Counted from the first letter of the stretch, positions 10,749-20,215 are shown. The stretch: DNA of 64,000 bases from Symbiodinium natans (GCA_905221605.1 CAJNDS010002387.1:62001-126000); one strand, 5' to 3'. A program made the numbers and translations. The notes: generated by a model not told the origin, from the sequence alone.

Positions 10749-13700
10749 ATGTTGGACCTCCTTAGCTGGGCTTCACATGTGCATGATTCCCTCCTTCCAT
10801 ATGATCACTTTAGGTCGGGCGCGGTAAGCCCAGATCGTGCTTCCTGTCAGAGCAAAGAAGAGTGTGCACCGAAGCGCTTTTTAAACTTTCAGACTGGGAG
10901 TCGCCTGCCAGTTCGGGCTGACCGCATAAAGTGGAAGTATCCCCCAACCTTTGATGCTTCGCCCTACCTAGACCCCTTGTTGTGCAAAGCTTTTGAAGAG
11001 CCGGAACTTTTGAGGCGACCAGTGGGAGACTGGCCTAAGCTCCCACCTGCTCGTGTCCATTGCGCGAAAGCCGAGCTGCTCCGACTTGCGGAGAAGTGGG
11101 ATCTGCTGGGTTCGGTAGTGATCCGGCCAGCTCATGAAATTGCGTGGGATGAAGCTGTGGGGTTGTTTTGTGTCGCCAAGTCTGCCACTCATGATAGACT
11201 CATTGTCAACTCCAGATCTTTCACGATTTCCCGCTTTTCGAAGACCTTGGCCCCCGGGAGCCTTCTGACGCTCCTGTCTCTTGAGCCTGGGGTTGGATTT
11301 AGGTTTAGTGCCGACGATCTTAGCGATTATTACTATTCCTATAAAATCAGTCCCCAAAGGGCACTCAAGAACAGCATCCGTTGCAAATTCCAGCCTGAGG
11401 ACGTTCAGCACTTTCATGCCGCACAGGGGCAAGACTTGGAGGGGCCGCAGGTTCTCTCCTTGAACACTATGGCTATGGGCGATAGCTTAGCTGTTGAAGT
11501 AGGACAATGCGCCCACTACCATGTCTTGCAAGAACTAGCCTCCGCCTTCGTCCCGGAGGAGACTCTCGTGTATAGACAAGCGGTTCCGAAAGGGGATTCA
11601 GTAGAACTCTTGGCGATAGACGACCATGTCATGTTGCAGAAGCTGCCGCTCGCGGATATGCGGTTCAAACCTCGCCTCCGGGACACCGTGGTGTTTGAAA
11701 ATGCTTCAACTGCATATGCGCATGTTGGCCTCAACTCGAACTCGGACAAGAAGCGGCGTAATCTGACCAGTGGGACAATTTTAGGCGCTGAACTTGATGG
11801 TGTCTTGGGCGTGATTGGCCCTCCGCGTGACCGCATCATGAGCCTATCTTTGCTTACTTCGGCAGTGGCGCGAAAAGGTCATGCGACCAAAGAGCTGATT
11901 GAGCGGTTGGTAGGCAGTTGGGTTCACGCCATCATGTTCCGGCGTCCGGTCTTTTCGGTCATTGATCAATTGTTCCGCGAGGGCTCCGGTTTAGTCAGAA
12001 ATGAGGTTTTCAAACTGAGTGCGCAGGCTCGGAACGAGCTCCTTATGCTGTCGTGTCTTATCCCCACCCTTTTGACTGATCTGCGTGCGAGCTACGATCA
12101 GCACATCTACTGCCTTGATGCCTCTCCTACTTGGGGCGCTGTGTGCGCGGCCAATGTCGGTCCAAAGGCGGCAGCAGAGCTGTGGCGGCATGGGGAGTTA
12201 CGGGGTTATCACACCAAGCTTGAATCAGAGGTTTCGGCTCTTCTTACTGAAAAGGGCATTCCACATGAGGGCGACAAAGTTTTCGGAGTTTCTGCTCAGA
12301 CCCCAGAAGAGTTGCTTAGTCATCCATGCCTTGATCCGTTTCTGCCCAGGCCTCTCTCGGAAGGAGTTCTGTTTGATGCCATCGAGCTGTTTCGGGGCAC
12401 AGGGACTTGGAGTGCTTCGCTTGAAAGGGCAGGTCTCAGGGTTCATGATGGTTACGACATCGATGGGCGGCGCTTGAGAAAGTGCGACTTGCTGGATAAG
12501 GGAGTGTGCCACGAGCTTCTGGCCCTGGCACTTCGGCGCGTCGTGCGCGAGTGGCACTGCGGCATGCCGTGTACCAGCTTCGGCTCGTTACATCGCCCGC
12601 AGGTGCGGAACCATGCGCAACCTGCGGGTTTCGACCCAAGCGAGCCTTTCACTGCAACGCATAACCTCCTGGCTCGGCGAAGCGCGTTCATTTTGACCGT
12701 CGCTCTGCTGTGTGACCAATGGATCTCGGTTGAACAGCCTGCTGCCTCTTGCCTTTATCGGATGCGCTGCTACAGAAGCTTGGTTCAACTTGGCTGTGTT
12801 CTGACCACCATGTGTTTTTGCAGCTACGGGAGCCCCTTCCTTAAGCGGTCTAGGTGGTTGCGTAATAAGCCCTGGTTGTGTAAACTAGAAGGCGGTTGTA
12901 AGTGCGACGCCAAAAGAGCGCATTTCAGCGCACGAGGACACTTCAGCCAAGAGCGCCTGACTGAGTTCAAGTCCCGCTGTCGCCCTGCTGTGCATCAGGT
13001 CTATAGCTTCGAACCACGGGTTGGCGATAATGTGGCAACCTTTTCAGAGGCCTACCCTTTGGGGCTGACATGCCGAATGGCTTCGGGATCTCTCGCTGCT
13101 TCTCGCGGGAAGTTTCCACGTATGTCCCCAGAGGCCCGTGAACTCACTGCCAGACTGCTTGACATGGATGCTTCTCGTTTCGCACCGAGCTGCGGAGCCG
13201 ATTGCAAACCGTACCCTCCACGGGGCTGGTTCGAGGACCCCGAATGGATTGCAGAACTTTGCCAATCGCTTCGGTTCAGGGAGCTGTTCCGGTATGCTTT
13301 TGCCAAGCCTGGGCATATCAACGTCAATGAAGCCCGTGTCTTCAAAAGCTGGGTGAAGTCAGTTGCTAAAAGGCCCCAATCTACTCGCGCCGTAGCCCTT
13401 CTCGACTCCCGAGTCACCATTGGGGCAGCTGCCAAAGGGCGTTCCAGTAGTTTCGCCATTAGTCGGATTCTCCAAGGGTGTCTTGGTTATGTGTTGGGGT
13501 CGGGCATCTACTATAGTCTTTTGCACTGTTACTCTGGGGACAACGTTGCAGACGGGCCCACCCGCCACAAGGATGTGCCAAAGCCTCGGCGAGAAGAGCC
13601 GCGCTGGCTGATGGAGCTGATCCAGGGCAGAAGTGAGCGCTTCGAGAAGGTTGTTGCAGCGTCTCGAGTGCCGCGCTGTGCCGCAAGATGGCTTCGTTTT

Positions 13701-14360
13701 CTTCTCCTCTTGGCGGGAGACATAGAACGGAACCCGGGCCCCGCTCGGGCCCCCCGTGGACCGCTGGATTTGGATGCTGGTTTCGCCAGTTCGACAGCGC
13801 AGAAGATGCGTAAGAGTTGGGCAGCATTCTTGTCCTGGCTCCTGGAAGTGGCGTTGCTTCAGCCTGAGCAAGTGTTCCAAGCTGCAGAGACGACCGCGCT
13901 GGCGCTGCGGGCCTTCGGGCTTTACTTATACGAGCAGGGCATGCCACGCTACATCTACGTCTACTCGATCACAACAGTCCAGGATCGCTTTCCTCAGTTC
14001 CGCAACTTTTTGACACCAGCTTGGCAGGTCGATCGAAAATGGCAAAGGGCCGAGCCCGGCTCGTGTCGGCCAGTCTTGCCGGCCGCCTGTGTGCGGGCTG
14101 CCATCAGCGTAGGGCTTCTTTGGGGTTGGTTTAAGTGGGCGGGGTTGATTGTAATGGGTTTCTTGGCCATGTTGCATCCGGGAGAGCTTGTGGACCTCAC
14201 TCGGAAAGATCTAGTTTTCCCTGCGTCATACACGAAGCTTGTTCATACACCTTCGGCATCCCAAAACCTCCCGATTTGCCCGGCGCCAGCATGGCCGCAT
14301 CGACGACGAGATTGCAATCGCCTACTTGTGGTCTTTGGTTGTAGGTTTAGGACCCGATGA
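10749..14360 (+). CDS. RT-RNase H-methyltransferase-2A-recombinase polyprotein (frame-broken at 3' end)
   Basis: An ATG-started frame of 1203 codons. Order by residue: RT about 130-410, with motif A SADDLSDYYYSYKI (187-200) and motif C LAIDDHV (288-294, both catalytic Asp kept); RNase H first strand YCLDAS (454-459); a methyltransferase-like domain about 541-730, with AIELFRGTGTW (motif I) and CGMPCTSFGS (motif IV with Cys); then the rest of RNase H: HINVNEAR (856-863), LLDSRVTIGA (884-893), NVADGPTR (932-939); a 2A-like peptide ending at 998; and the recombinase N-terminal and first catalytic region 1019-1160. Real homology ends near residue 1163, where the frame shifts, and the last 40 codons are out of frame. 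Upstream coding in other frames suggests the ATG is not necessarily the native start. Confidence 0.85.
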   Translation: MLDLLSWASHVHDSLLPYDHFRSGAVSPDRASCQSKEECAPKRFLNFQTGSRLPVRADRIKWKYPPTFDASPYLDPLLCKAFEEPELLRRPVGDWPKLPPARVHCAKAELLRLAEKWDLLGSVVIRPAHEIAWDEAVGLFCVAKSATHDRLIVNSRSFTISRFSKTLAPGSLLTLLSLEPGVGFRFSADDLSDYYYSYKISPQRALKNSIRCKFQPEDVQHFHAAQGQDLEGPQVLSLNTMAMGDSLAVEVGQCAHYHVLQELASAFVPEETLVYRQAVPKGDSVELLAIDDHVMLQKLPLADMRFKPRLRDTVVFENASTAYAHVGLNSNSDKKRRNLTSGTILGAELDGVLGVIGPPRDRIMSLSLLTSAVARKGHATKELIERLVGSWVHAIMFRRPVFSVIDQLFREGSGLVRNEVFKLSAQARNELLMLSCLIPTLLTDLRASYDQHIYCLDASPTWGAVCAANVGPKAAAELWRHGELRGYHTKLESEVSALLTEKGIPHEGDKVFGVSAQTPEELLSHPCLDPFLPRPLSEGVLFDAIELFRGTGTWSASLERAGLRVHDGYDIDGRRLRKCDLLDKGVCHELLALALRRVVREWHCGMPCTSFGSLHRPQVRNHAQPAGFDPSEPFTATHNLLARRSAFILTVALLCDQWISVEQPAASCLYRMRCYRSLVQLGCVLTTMCFCSYGSPFLKRSRWLRNKPWLCKLEGGCKCDAKRAHFSARGHFSQERLTEFKSRCRPAVHQVYSFEPRVGDNVATFSEAYPLGLTCRMASGSLAASRGKFPRMSPEARELTARLLDMDASRFAPSCGADCKPYPPRGWFEDPEWIAELCQSLRFRELFRYAFAKPGHINVNEARVFKSWVKSVAKRPQSTRAVALLDSRVTIGAAAKGRSSSFAISRILQGCLGYVLGSGIYYSLLHCYSGDNVADGPTRHKDVPKPRREEPRWLMELIQGRSERFEKVVAASRVPRCAARWLRFLLLLAGDIERNPGPARAPRGPLDLDAGFASSTAQKMRKSWAAFLSWLLEVALLQPEQVFQAAETTALALRAFGLYLYEQGMPRYIYVYSITTVQDRFPQFRNFLTPAWQVDRKWQRAEPGSCRPVLPAACVRAAISVGLLWGWFKWAGLIVMGFLAMLHPGELVDLTRKDLVFPASYTKLVHTPSASQNLPICPAPAWPHRRRDCNRLLVVFGCRFRTR
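12369..12940 (+). other. DNA methyltransferase-like domain inserted in RNase H
   Basis: Residues about 541-730 of the polyprotein. Motif I is AIELFRGTGTW, followed by an acidic AdoMet-binding end (GYDIDG). The catalytic-type loop is CGMPCTSFGS with the Pro-Cys of C5-cytosine methyltransferases, followed by a VEQPAAS block (position of the ENV motif), then YGSPFLKRSRW and a Cys/His cluster (CKLEGGCKCD...H). The Pro-Cys loop points to a C5 enzyme rather than the N6-adenine Dam-like domain of DIRS1. Activity is unproven. Confidence 0.65.
13677..13742 (+). other. 2A-like ribosome-skipping peptide
   Basis: Polyprotein residues 977-998 end in LRFLLLLAGDIERNPGP. This fits the 2A consensus D-x-E-x-N-P-G followed by P, preceded by the usual hydrophobic helix. 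Established behaviour of such sequences is co-translational separation between the final Gly and Pro. Here that would release the RT-RNase H-methyltransferase part from the recombinase. Confidence 0.85.
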
Positions 14361-14694
14361 TAAGGTTTACCCCGCCTCACTGTACTCCTTTCGCCGGCAG
14401 TGGAATGCCATCATGGATCGGTTGGGCCTCCCAAGCCGGGCTGCAGACAAAGGAGCCACGCCTGGCGTGTTACGAGGTTCTGGAGCAACGCACTACTACA
14501 TTGCGACCGAAGACATCCCTTGGCTGGCATGGCGAGGCCGATGGGCCCGCGCGCGCACACTGGAACATTACCTACAGGAGGTAACAGCTCAGATTCTCTT
14601 GAGTGAGGTCACGCCCATTGCACGGGCGCGCATTAAGCAATTGGATCGTGCAGCCGACAGCTTGCTTTGTTATTTCTCGGGTGCTTCGCAGTAA
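13800..14694 (+). pseudogene. Tyrosine recombinase domain, frameshifted
   Basis: The N-terminal helical domain and first catalytic region lie in the polyprotein frame (to about 14232). The C-terminal half lies in the next frame (about 14239-14694) and reads LRHPKTSR, GVLRGSGATHYY, WRGRWARARTLEHYLQEV. The last block has the Arg of box II, the Trp of WRGRW and the nucleophile Tyr in EHYLQ. The box I Arg expected in MLRPGEL is His here (codon CAT at 14175-14177, one transition from CGT). With the frameshift near 14235 this copy should be inactive. The stop is at 14692-14694, just before B1. Confidence 0.75.
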
Positions 14695-14702
14695 CACAGG
14701 AT

Positions 14703-14864
14703 TGGAAGGGGGCCTCAAGTTCGGTGCCAAAACTTTGAGACTTTTCGAATCCCAGGCATGCTCTCGCGCCGCCTGAAAGGCCGCTCGGCATGCGAGGATT
14801 CTTCGAGCTGCTGCAGCTCAGGAGACAGGGACACTTTGCAGCCATGCAGGCGAGAAAGGGCGAT
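14703..14864 (+). repeat. Split direct repeat B1
   Basis: 162 bases repeated at 14935-15096 (B2) with about one difference (G/C near 14737). It starts 9 bases after the recombinase stop codon. Confidence 0.95.
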
Positions 14865-14915
14865 GTCTTCTATCGCCCGCATTGAGACAACCGATGGCCT
14901 GCGGGCTCAAGTTCT
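14864..14915 (+). repeat. Split direct repeat A2
   Basis: 52-base copy of the left terminus A1. It follows B1 with a shared T, so the B1-A2 junction shows what the circular intermediate's junction looks like. Confidence 0.95.
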
Positions 14916-14934
14916 CCCGCCCTCCCGCCCAAGG

Positions 14935-15096
14935 TGGAAGGGGGCCTCAAGTTCGGTGCCAAAACTTTCAGACTTTTCGAATCCCAGGCATGCTCTCGCG
15001 CCGCCTGAAAGGCCGCTCGGCATGCGAGGATTCTTCGAGCTGCTGCAGCTCAGGAGACAGGGACACTTTGCAGCCATGCAGGCGAGAAAGGGCGAT
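14935..15096 (+). repeat. Split direct repeat B2, right terminus
   Basis: Second copy of the 162-base B repeat. It ends in GGGCGAT and is followed directly by AGGGTTTAGGG of the target array. Confidence 0.95.
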
Positions 15097-15170
15097 AGGG
15101 TTTAGGGTTTAGGGTTCAGAGTTTAGGGTTTAGGGTTTAGGGTTTAGGGTTTAGGGTTTAAGTTTTAAGG
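15097..15170 (+). repeat. TTTAGGG array, right part of retrotransposon target
   Basis: Continuation of the array broken by the element, beginning in register (AGGGTTT) and degenerating after about nine units. Confidence 0.92.
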
Positions 15171-16147
15171 TTTAGTTTTTTTTTGATTCTTTGTTGGGAA
15201 GTGTGGAGGAGCTTGTGTCTAAAGCCCTCCAAACCCCTAAACCCTAAACCCTAAACCCAAAACCCTAAACCCTAAACCCCAGACCCTAGACCCTGCCTAA
15301 GCCTCAAAACCCATGGTCCAGCTCAAGAGCAAACCCTAACCCTAACCCTAAACCCTGAAGACCCTAAACCCTCCCAAGTCCCGAGCCTCTGAAGCCCCTG
15401 AAGCCCTAAGGCCTTCGCCTATACCTACCACAGCGGGGCAGAGCAGGCGACGAAGCAGGCCAAGCCCAGGAAGCTTGCGGTTATTTAGGGTTTAGGGTCT
15501 AGGGTTTAGTGTTTAGGGTTTAGGGTGAATAGGCTTTCGGGTTCAGGGGTTACGCGACTGGACTTGGGGTGTTGTTGCAGTATGGCCGTGGGGGTCGATG
15601 ATGGTCTATGTGTAGTTCTTGGTTTTGTGTACGACTCAGGGGTTTAAACATGTCTTCAAGTTAAAGTATACGGAAAACATAAACAACTAGGCACATGTTA
15701 TATATTTCCTATGTTGCTTTGTTTTTGCTGTCGTGTGTGTGTGTGGGTGGCTGAACCTATCTATTTGTATACATATAGATATATACAGGACATGAGGGCT
15801 TTGTAGTTTACATGGTATATTACATCTATACCTTGAAACCTCGCGAAAGAAGCCTTCAGTTTAGGGTTTCAGATCGGCATTCCCCATTTGATAGGGCCGT
15901 AAGACTGACAACCTTGTGGTGCGGCAGGTCCACATCTCTCAACCCTAAACAGCCCTCAAAACCACCAACCCTAAACCCTCAACCCTCAACCCTAAACCCT
16001 AAAACCCTAAACCCTAAACCCTCAACCCTAAACAGCCCTCAATTGCCCCAAAGCCCTGAGCAGCTCTCAACGCCCTCAAAGTCCTCGGACCGTGGCGCTG
16101 TGTCAGAAGCACAGGATCCCGAAATTCCACGTGCAGTACAGCCTAGT

Positions 16148-16345
16148 GAGGGTTTAGGGTTAGGGTTTAGGGTTTAGGGTTAGGGTTTAGGGTTTAGGGT
16201 TTAGGGTTTAGGGTTTAGGGTTTAGGGTTTAGGGTTTAGGGTTTAGGGTTTAGGGTGCAGGGTTTAGGGTGTAGGGTTGAGGGTTGAGGGTTGAGGGTTT
16301 CGGGGTCGAGGGTCGAGTGTTCAGGGTTACGTAGGGGTGCAGTAA
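16148..16345 (+). repeat. Interstitial telomere-type array (TTTAGGG)n
   Basis: About 22 units, several shortened to TTAGGG, ending in GTTGAGG variants. Confidence 0.93.
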
Positions 16346-16403
16346 ATCCCCGGCAAGCTCTGCAACCCTGGGGCCTTACGGGCTCTCGATTCCTTGGTTT
16401 TCA

Positions 16404-16582
16404 GAACCCTAACCTAAACCCTAAACCCTAAACCCTAAACCCTAAACCCTAAACCCCAAACCCCAAACCCCAAACCCCAAACCCCAAACCCCAAACCCCA
16501 AACCCCAAACCCTAAACCCTAAACCCTAAACCCTAAACCCTAAACCCTAAACCCTAAACCCTAAACCCTAAACCCTAAACCC
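16404..16582 (-). repeat. Telomere-type array with a CCCCAAA block
   Basis: CCCTAAA units flank a homogeneous central block of about nine CCCCAAA units. This is a sign of local unequal exchange or slippage that spread one variant. Confidence 0.93.
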
Positions 16583-16587
16583 TGCGG

Positions 16588-16664
16588 TTCAGGGCCAAGG
16601 GAGGGCCCGGAAGCCGATGTTGAGGCAGTCCTGCGGCTGGATCCAGAGACGCATCGGCTCGGAC
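16588..16664 (+). CDS. Candidate exon, helical protein
   Basis: The unique island between two arrays has an open frame reading EADVEAVLRLDPETHRLGPK and ends at a GT donor (GTCGCC). The Leu-Asp-Pro pattern resembles the end of a TPR helix, but one short segment is not enough to name a family. Confidence 0.25.
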
Positions 16665-17334
16665 CCAAGCAGGTCGCCCCGAGGCCCTCAACCCCCCAGG
16701 AAGCGGAGTCTTAAGAGCAGCTCCCAGCTGCCAGGGTTTAGGGTTTAGGGTTTAGGGTTTAGGGTTTAGGGTTTAGGGTTGAGGGTTTAGGGCTTAGGAG
16801 GGTCTGAAAAGCCTCCTCTGAAACGACGCCCAAACTCCAGAGCTCGTCTGTCGACCGTCCGAGCCCACTGCTCTCCCGCAAAACCCCTAAGAATGGTGGT
16901 CTGAAAACCTTAAACCCCAAACCCCAAACCCCAAACCCTAAACCCTGAACCCTAAACCCGGAACCCTAAACCCTAAGCCCTAAACCCTAAAACCTTAAAC
17001 CCTAAACCCTAAACGCTTAGAATGGTGGTCTGAAAACACAGGCCGACACCCCTCAATGCTGGGCCTGCGTGTGGACCAGTGGAGGGCTTTGGGGTTCCAG
17101 TGTGCGGTTAAGGTAGGGTTTAGCGTTAGGGTTTAGGGTTTAGGGTTTCGGGTTTAGGGTTTCGGGTTTTGGGTTTAGGGTTTTTAGGGTTTAGGATTCA
17201 GGGTTTAGGGTTTAGGGTTTAGGGTTCAGGGTTTAGGGTTTAGGGTTTAGGTGAGACGAAGTGGAGACCCTGAAGCGTAATGTAGCTGCCGACCCATCCC
17301 TTCTCCTCTCTCCCTACACTCAAGGAAGCACCCC

Positions 17335-17470
17335 TGAACCCTAAACCCTAAACCCTAAACCCTAAACCCTAAACCCTAAACCCTAAACCCTAAACCCTAA
17401 ACCCTAAACCCTAAACCCTAAACCCTAAACCCTAAACCCTAAACCCTAAACCCTAAACCCTAAACCCTTA
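17335..17470 (-). repeat. Interstitial telomere-type array (CCCTAAA)n
   Basis: About 19 perfect heptamers. Confidence 0.94.
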
Positions 17471-19215
17471 AACTCATGACTGTTCTCTCCGAACGTCAAG
17501 ATCTGCACCGGCAATGGTAGCAATAAAGGAGTTAGCATGTTGAGGACGACTGTTTTCGTGATTGGCTTGGGCGTGTCTGACTCTCAGCCCGAACCATTTG
17601 CTGATTTCCCCCCCGCCCCCAAAAACAAGTGATTCTTCCTGATAAGGGTAATATAGGAGTCATCATATTTCACTTATGGGTGGTTAAGCAAGTAGTAAGC
17701 TGCCGAAAGCGTTGAAGTGGGTCGGCTGAAGTCGCGCGCGCGCTCCACTGGGCAGTGCTTTGACGGCCGCGATGGCTCGCAAGGGTTGCGGGCTGCCCTT
17801 GAGCCACGGGTGCTTTGTATCAGGACAGGAATGGTGTCATGTGGGGGACTTTTGGGGGTCTATGTTAGGGTTCCCTTATGTTCATAACCCTTCCCTAAAC
17901 CCTAAACCCTAAACCCTTCACACAGGCTGCCCTTGAGCCACTGGTGGTTGTATCAGGATAGGAATGGTGTCATAGAGGTGTCGTATCAAATGTCCCAATG
18001 CTCTCGCCCTTGTAATAATCTCAATATCCCCCCAGCTCCGGCTTTGCCAACTTCCCCCGGCCCCTTCCACCCCCAAAGTCTCGCCCCCAGCGTGTTGTGA
18101 AGGGTGCTCAACACTGAGCCCTATAACTTCTCCCTAGAGCCTGAACTCTGATGCATGAACCGAAACCCGAAACCCTAAACCCTAAACGCCTAGTAGATCC
18201 TCTGAAGAAAGGGAGGGATGAAGCAAGCCGCGGCCCGCGCATCCATCGAGATTTGCGCGCCAGAGACGGTGCCCCCCCCTGGAGTTGAGGGCTGAGGTTG
18301 CATGACTGACTTGGGCTGAGGGATGGGTTTAGGGTTGAGGGTTTAGGGTTTCGGGTTTCGGGTTTAGGGTTGAGGGTTTAGGGTTTAGGAGTGTTTGGGG
18401 TTCAGCTTCAGCATTCGGAATAGTGGACCATCTGTTTCAGACCAGAGGCTTCCGATGGTTCACGTGTAGCTATCTGGAGGGCTGCCGGTTTAAGAGCCCT
18501 GAATAAAGGGTTGGTTTAGGGTTAGGGGGTTTCGGGCTTAGGTTTTCTACCTCATGATATAACTGTAACGACCCTACCCGTAATGCTACTTGTCCGTACC
18601 CATGAACCCCCAAGCAAGCCGCCTAATTCAGCAAGGTTGCAAATCGGCATATAAGCACAGTTCTCTAAACCCGAAACCCTAAGCCCGAAGCCCTAAACCG
18701 TAAGCCCTAAACCCTAAACCCTACAGTAAACACCTCGATCACACAGCTCCACTCTTTGCCTTCTGACCCGCCGTGTGACTGAACCCGCAAGAAAGCGACC
18801 ATGTCCCGTAACCCCACGTGTTCTGCAACTCCGAGGTTTGGACTCGAAACCCGAAACCCTAATCCCTAAACCCGGAAACCGGAAACCCGAAACCCGAGAC
18901 CCGAAACCTGAAACCCTAAGCCTTACTTGGGTGCACTGGCAGGCGAAGCTGTCGCTACCCCAGTGCTGCGCGAGACTCGCCTCGAGGTCGGGGGTGTTGA
19001 GGCATTGAGCTCTCCCTGCCTGAAGTTGGCAGTTCAGGGGTTAGGGTTTGGCGTTCCGGGTTTAGGGTTTAGGGTTTAGGGTTTAGGGCTAGGGTTTAGG
19101 ATTTAGGGTTTAGGGTTTACGGTGGCTGACAGAGTCTTGCCTTCAAGGCCCTAAGCCTGTCCTCACCCACAAAGAACCCCAACACAGACAAGGGGTTCTA
19201 TAGTAATATTCACGT

Positions 19216-19368
19216 TAAACCCTAAACCCTAAACCCTAACCCTAAACCCTAAACCCTAAACCCTAAACCCTAAACCCTAAACCCTAAACCCTAAACCCTA
19301 AACCCTAAACCCTAAACCCTAAACCCTAAACCCTAAACCCTAAACCCTAAACCCTAAACCCTAAACCA
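19216..19368 (-). repeat. Interstitial telomere-type array (CCCTAAA)n
   Basis: About 22 heptamers, one shortened by a base. Confidence 0.94.
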
Positions 19369-19993
19369 AGTTGCGTTTCGGGTTCTTGGGGTACTCCCCA
19401 AGCCGCACGAACCCTGAAAAGCCTAGGCCCTGGCGGCTTGAAACTCGGACTCCGTAAAGCCCTACAGCCCTGGTTCCCCGAAACCCCTAAACTTCTCCCA
19501 AAACCCTCACCCTAAACCCTAAACCCTAAACCCTAAACCCTAAACCCTAAACCCTAAATCCCTTAGCCCCCTTAGCCCACAGACCCCTACACCCTGCGAG
19601 GCCGTTCAACAAGGCGCTGCCCAGCCTACAGACGGACGCTTTGCTGCGTTGAGCAAGCACTAGGTGTGGGTTTTGAGGAATTAGGTTTAGGGTTTAGGGT
19701 TAGGGCCTAGGGTTTGGGGTTTAGGGTTTTGGGGATTTATTCAGGGTTAAGGGCTGTTTAGGGCTTTGGGATGTTTGGGGCTTAGGGTTTAGGGGATTTA
19801 AAGGGCTTAGGTGGTTTTGAGGGTTGTAGGGGGATTTAGGGGCACTTCGTGCGCCCCGGGCACTTTTTGGGTTTAGGGTTAGAGCCTGCGTGATTTCTGG
19901 GGCTGGGCAATGACAGGCAGCCCTTCTCCCGAAATGTTTGCTGCTCAAAGTAAAGCCAGTTTGTGTTGAAATGGATCCTCCCTATCCGCGGCC

Positions 19994-20215
19994 ATGAAAG
20001 TTACGCTGAAGTTTGCGACTGGCAGCGCCATGACGGTCGATGTGGAGGAGAACCAGGATGTCGATGGCGTCAAGGAGGTCGTGCGGGAGCAGCGTGGCTT
20101 CGAGGTAGAGAAGCAGCGATTGATATACGGCGGGAATCAGATTGACGGCGGCCGAACATGGAGGGACTACGGCATCCGCGACTCGCCGGTGGTTTTCGTG
20201 GTGCTGAAGTCTTGA
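19994..20215 (+). CDS. Ubiquitin-like domain protein, 73 aa
   Basis: An ATG-started, uninterrupted 73-codon frame covering one ubiquitin fold: MKVTLKFATGSAMTVDVE (first hairpin), DVDGVKEVVREQRGFEVEKQ (central helix), RLIYGGNQIDGGRTWRDYGI (the equivalent of ubiquitin's LIFAGKQLEDGRTLSDYNI) and a last strand VVFVVLKS. It ends Lys-Ser, not Gly-Gly, so it is probably not conjugated as ubiquitin is. It is either a free ubiquitin-like adaptor or the first exon of a longer ubiquitin-domain protein, though a TGA closes it here. The upstream context (GGCC before ATG) is acceptable for a eukaryotic start. A TIR element begins about 140 bases downstream. Confidence 0.7.
   Translation: MKVTLKFATGSAMTVDVEENQDVDGVKEVVREQRGFEVEKQRLIYGGNQIDGGRTWRDYGIRDSPVVFVVLKS

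Larger units (their letters stand above)
8101..15096 (+). mobile_element. Ngaro/PAT-type tyrosine-recombinase retrotransposon with methyltransferase
   Basis: A 6996-bp element bounded by split direct repeats: A1 (8101-8152) at the left end, and B1 (14703-14864), A2 (14864-14915) and B2 (14935-15096) at the right end. This A1-ORFs-B1-A2-B2 order is the hallmark of Ngaro/PAT/VIPER-like YR retrotransposons. Inside, on the plus strand, are a gag-like region with a membrane segment (8119-10166), a linker region (about 10147-10745), RT, RNase H and methyltransferase (10749-13690), a 2A-like peptide (about 13677-13742) and a tyrosine recombinase (about 13800-14694). There is no integrase, no long terminal repeat and no target duplication, as expected for recombinase-mediated insertion. 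Several single-base frame changes suggest a dead copy, although assembly indels are possible. The two B copies differ at about one base, so the copy is probably young. Confidence 0.9.
15171..19990. other. Array-rich region without a recognised gene
   Basis: Arrays in both orientations alternate with unique islands. No complete gene is seen. A low-complexity, AT-rich patch with short TG and TA runs lies at about 15710-15790. One exon-like island (16585-16680) is listed separately. A 1-kb unique segment at about 17480-18140 is long but has many stops in all frames, and I see nothing coding in it. Confidence 0.6.

Noticed and set aside
14703-15096. Long terminal repeats of an LTR retrotransposon
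   Set aside because: The B copies are both at the right end and A flanks the element. This is the split-direct-repeat pattern, and there is no integrase or protease domain.
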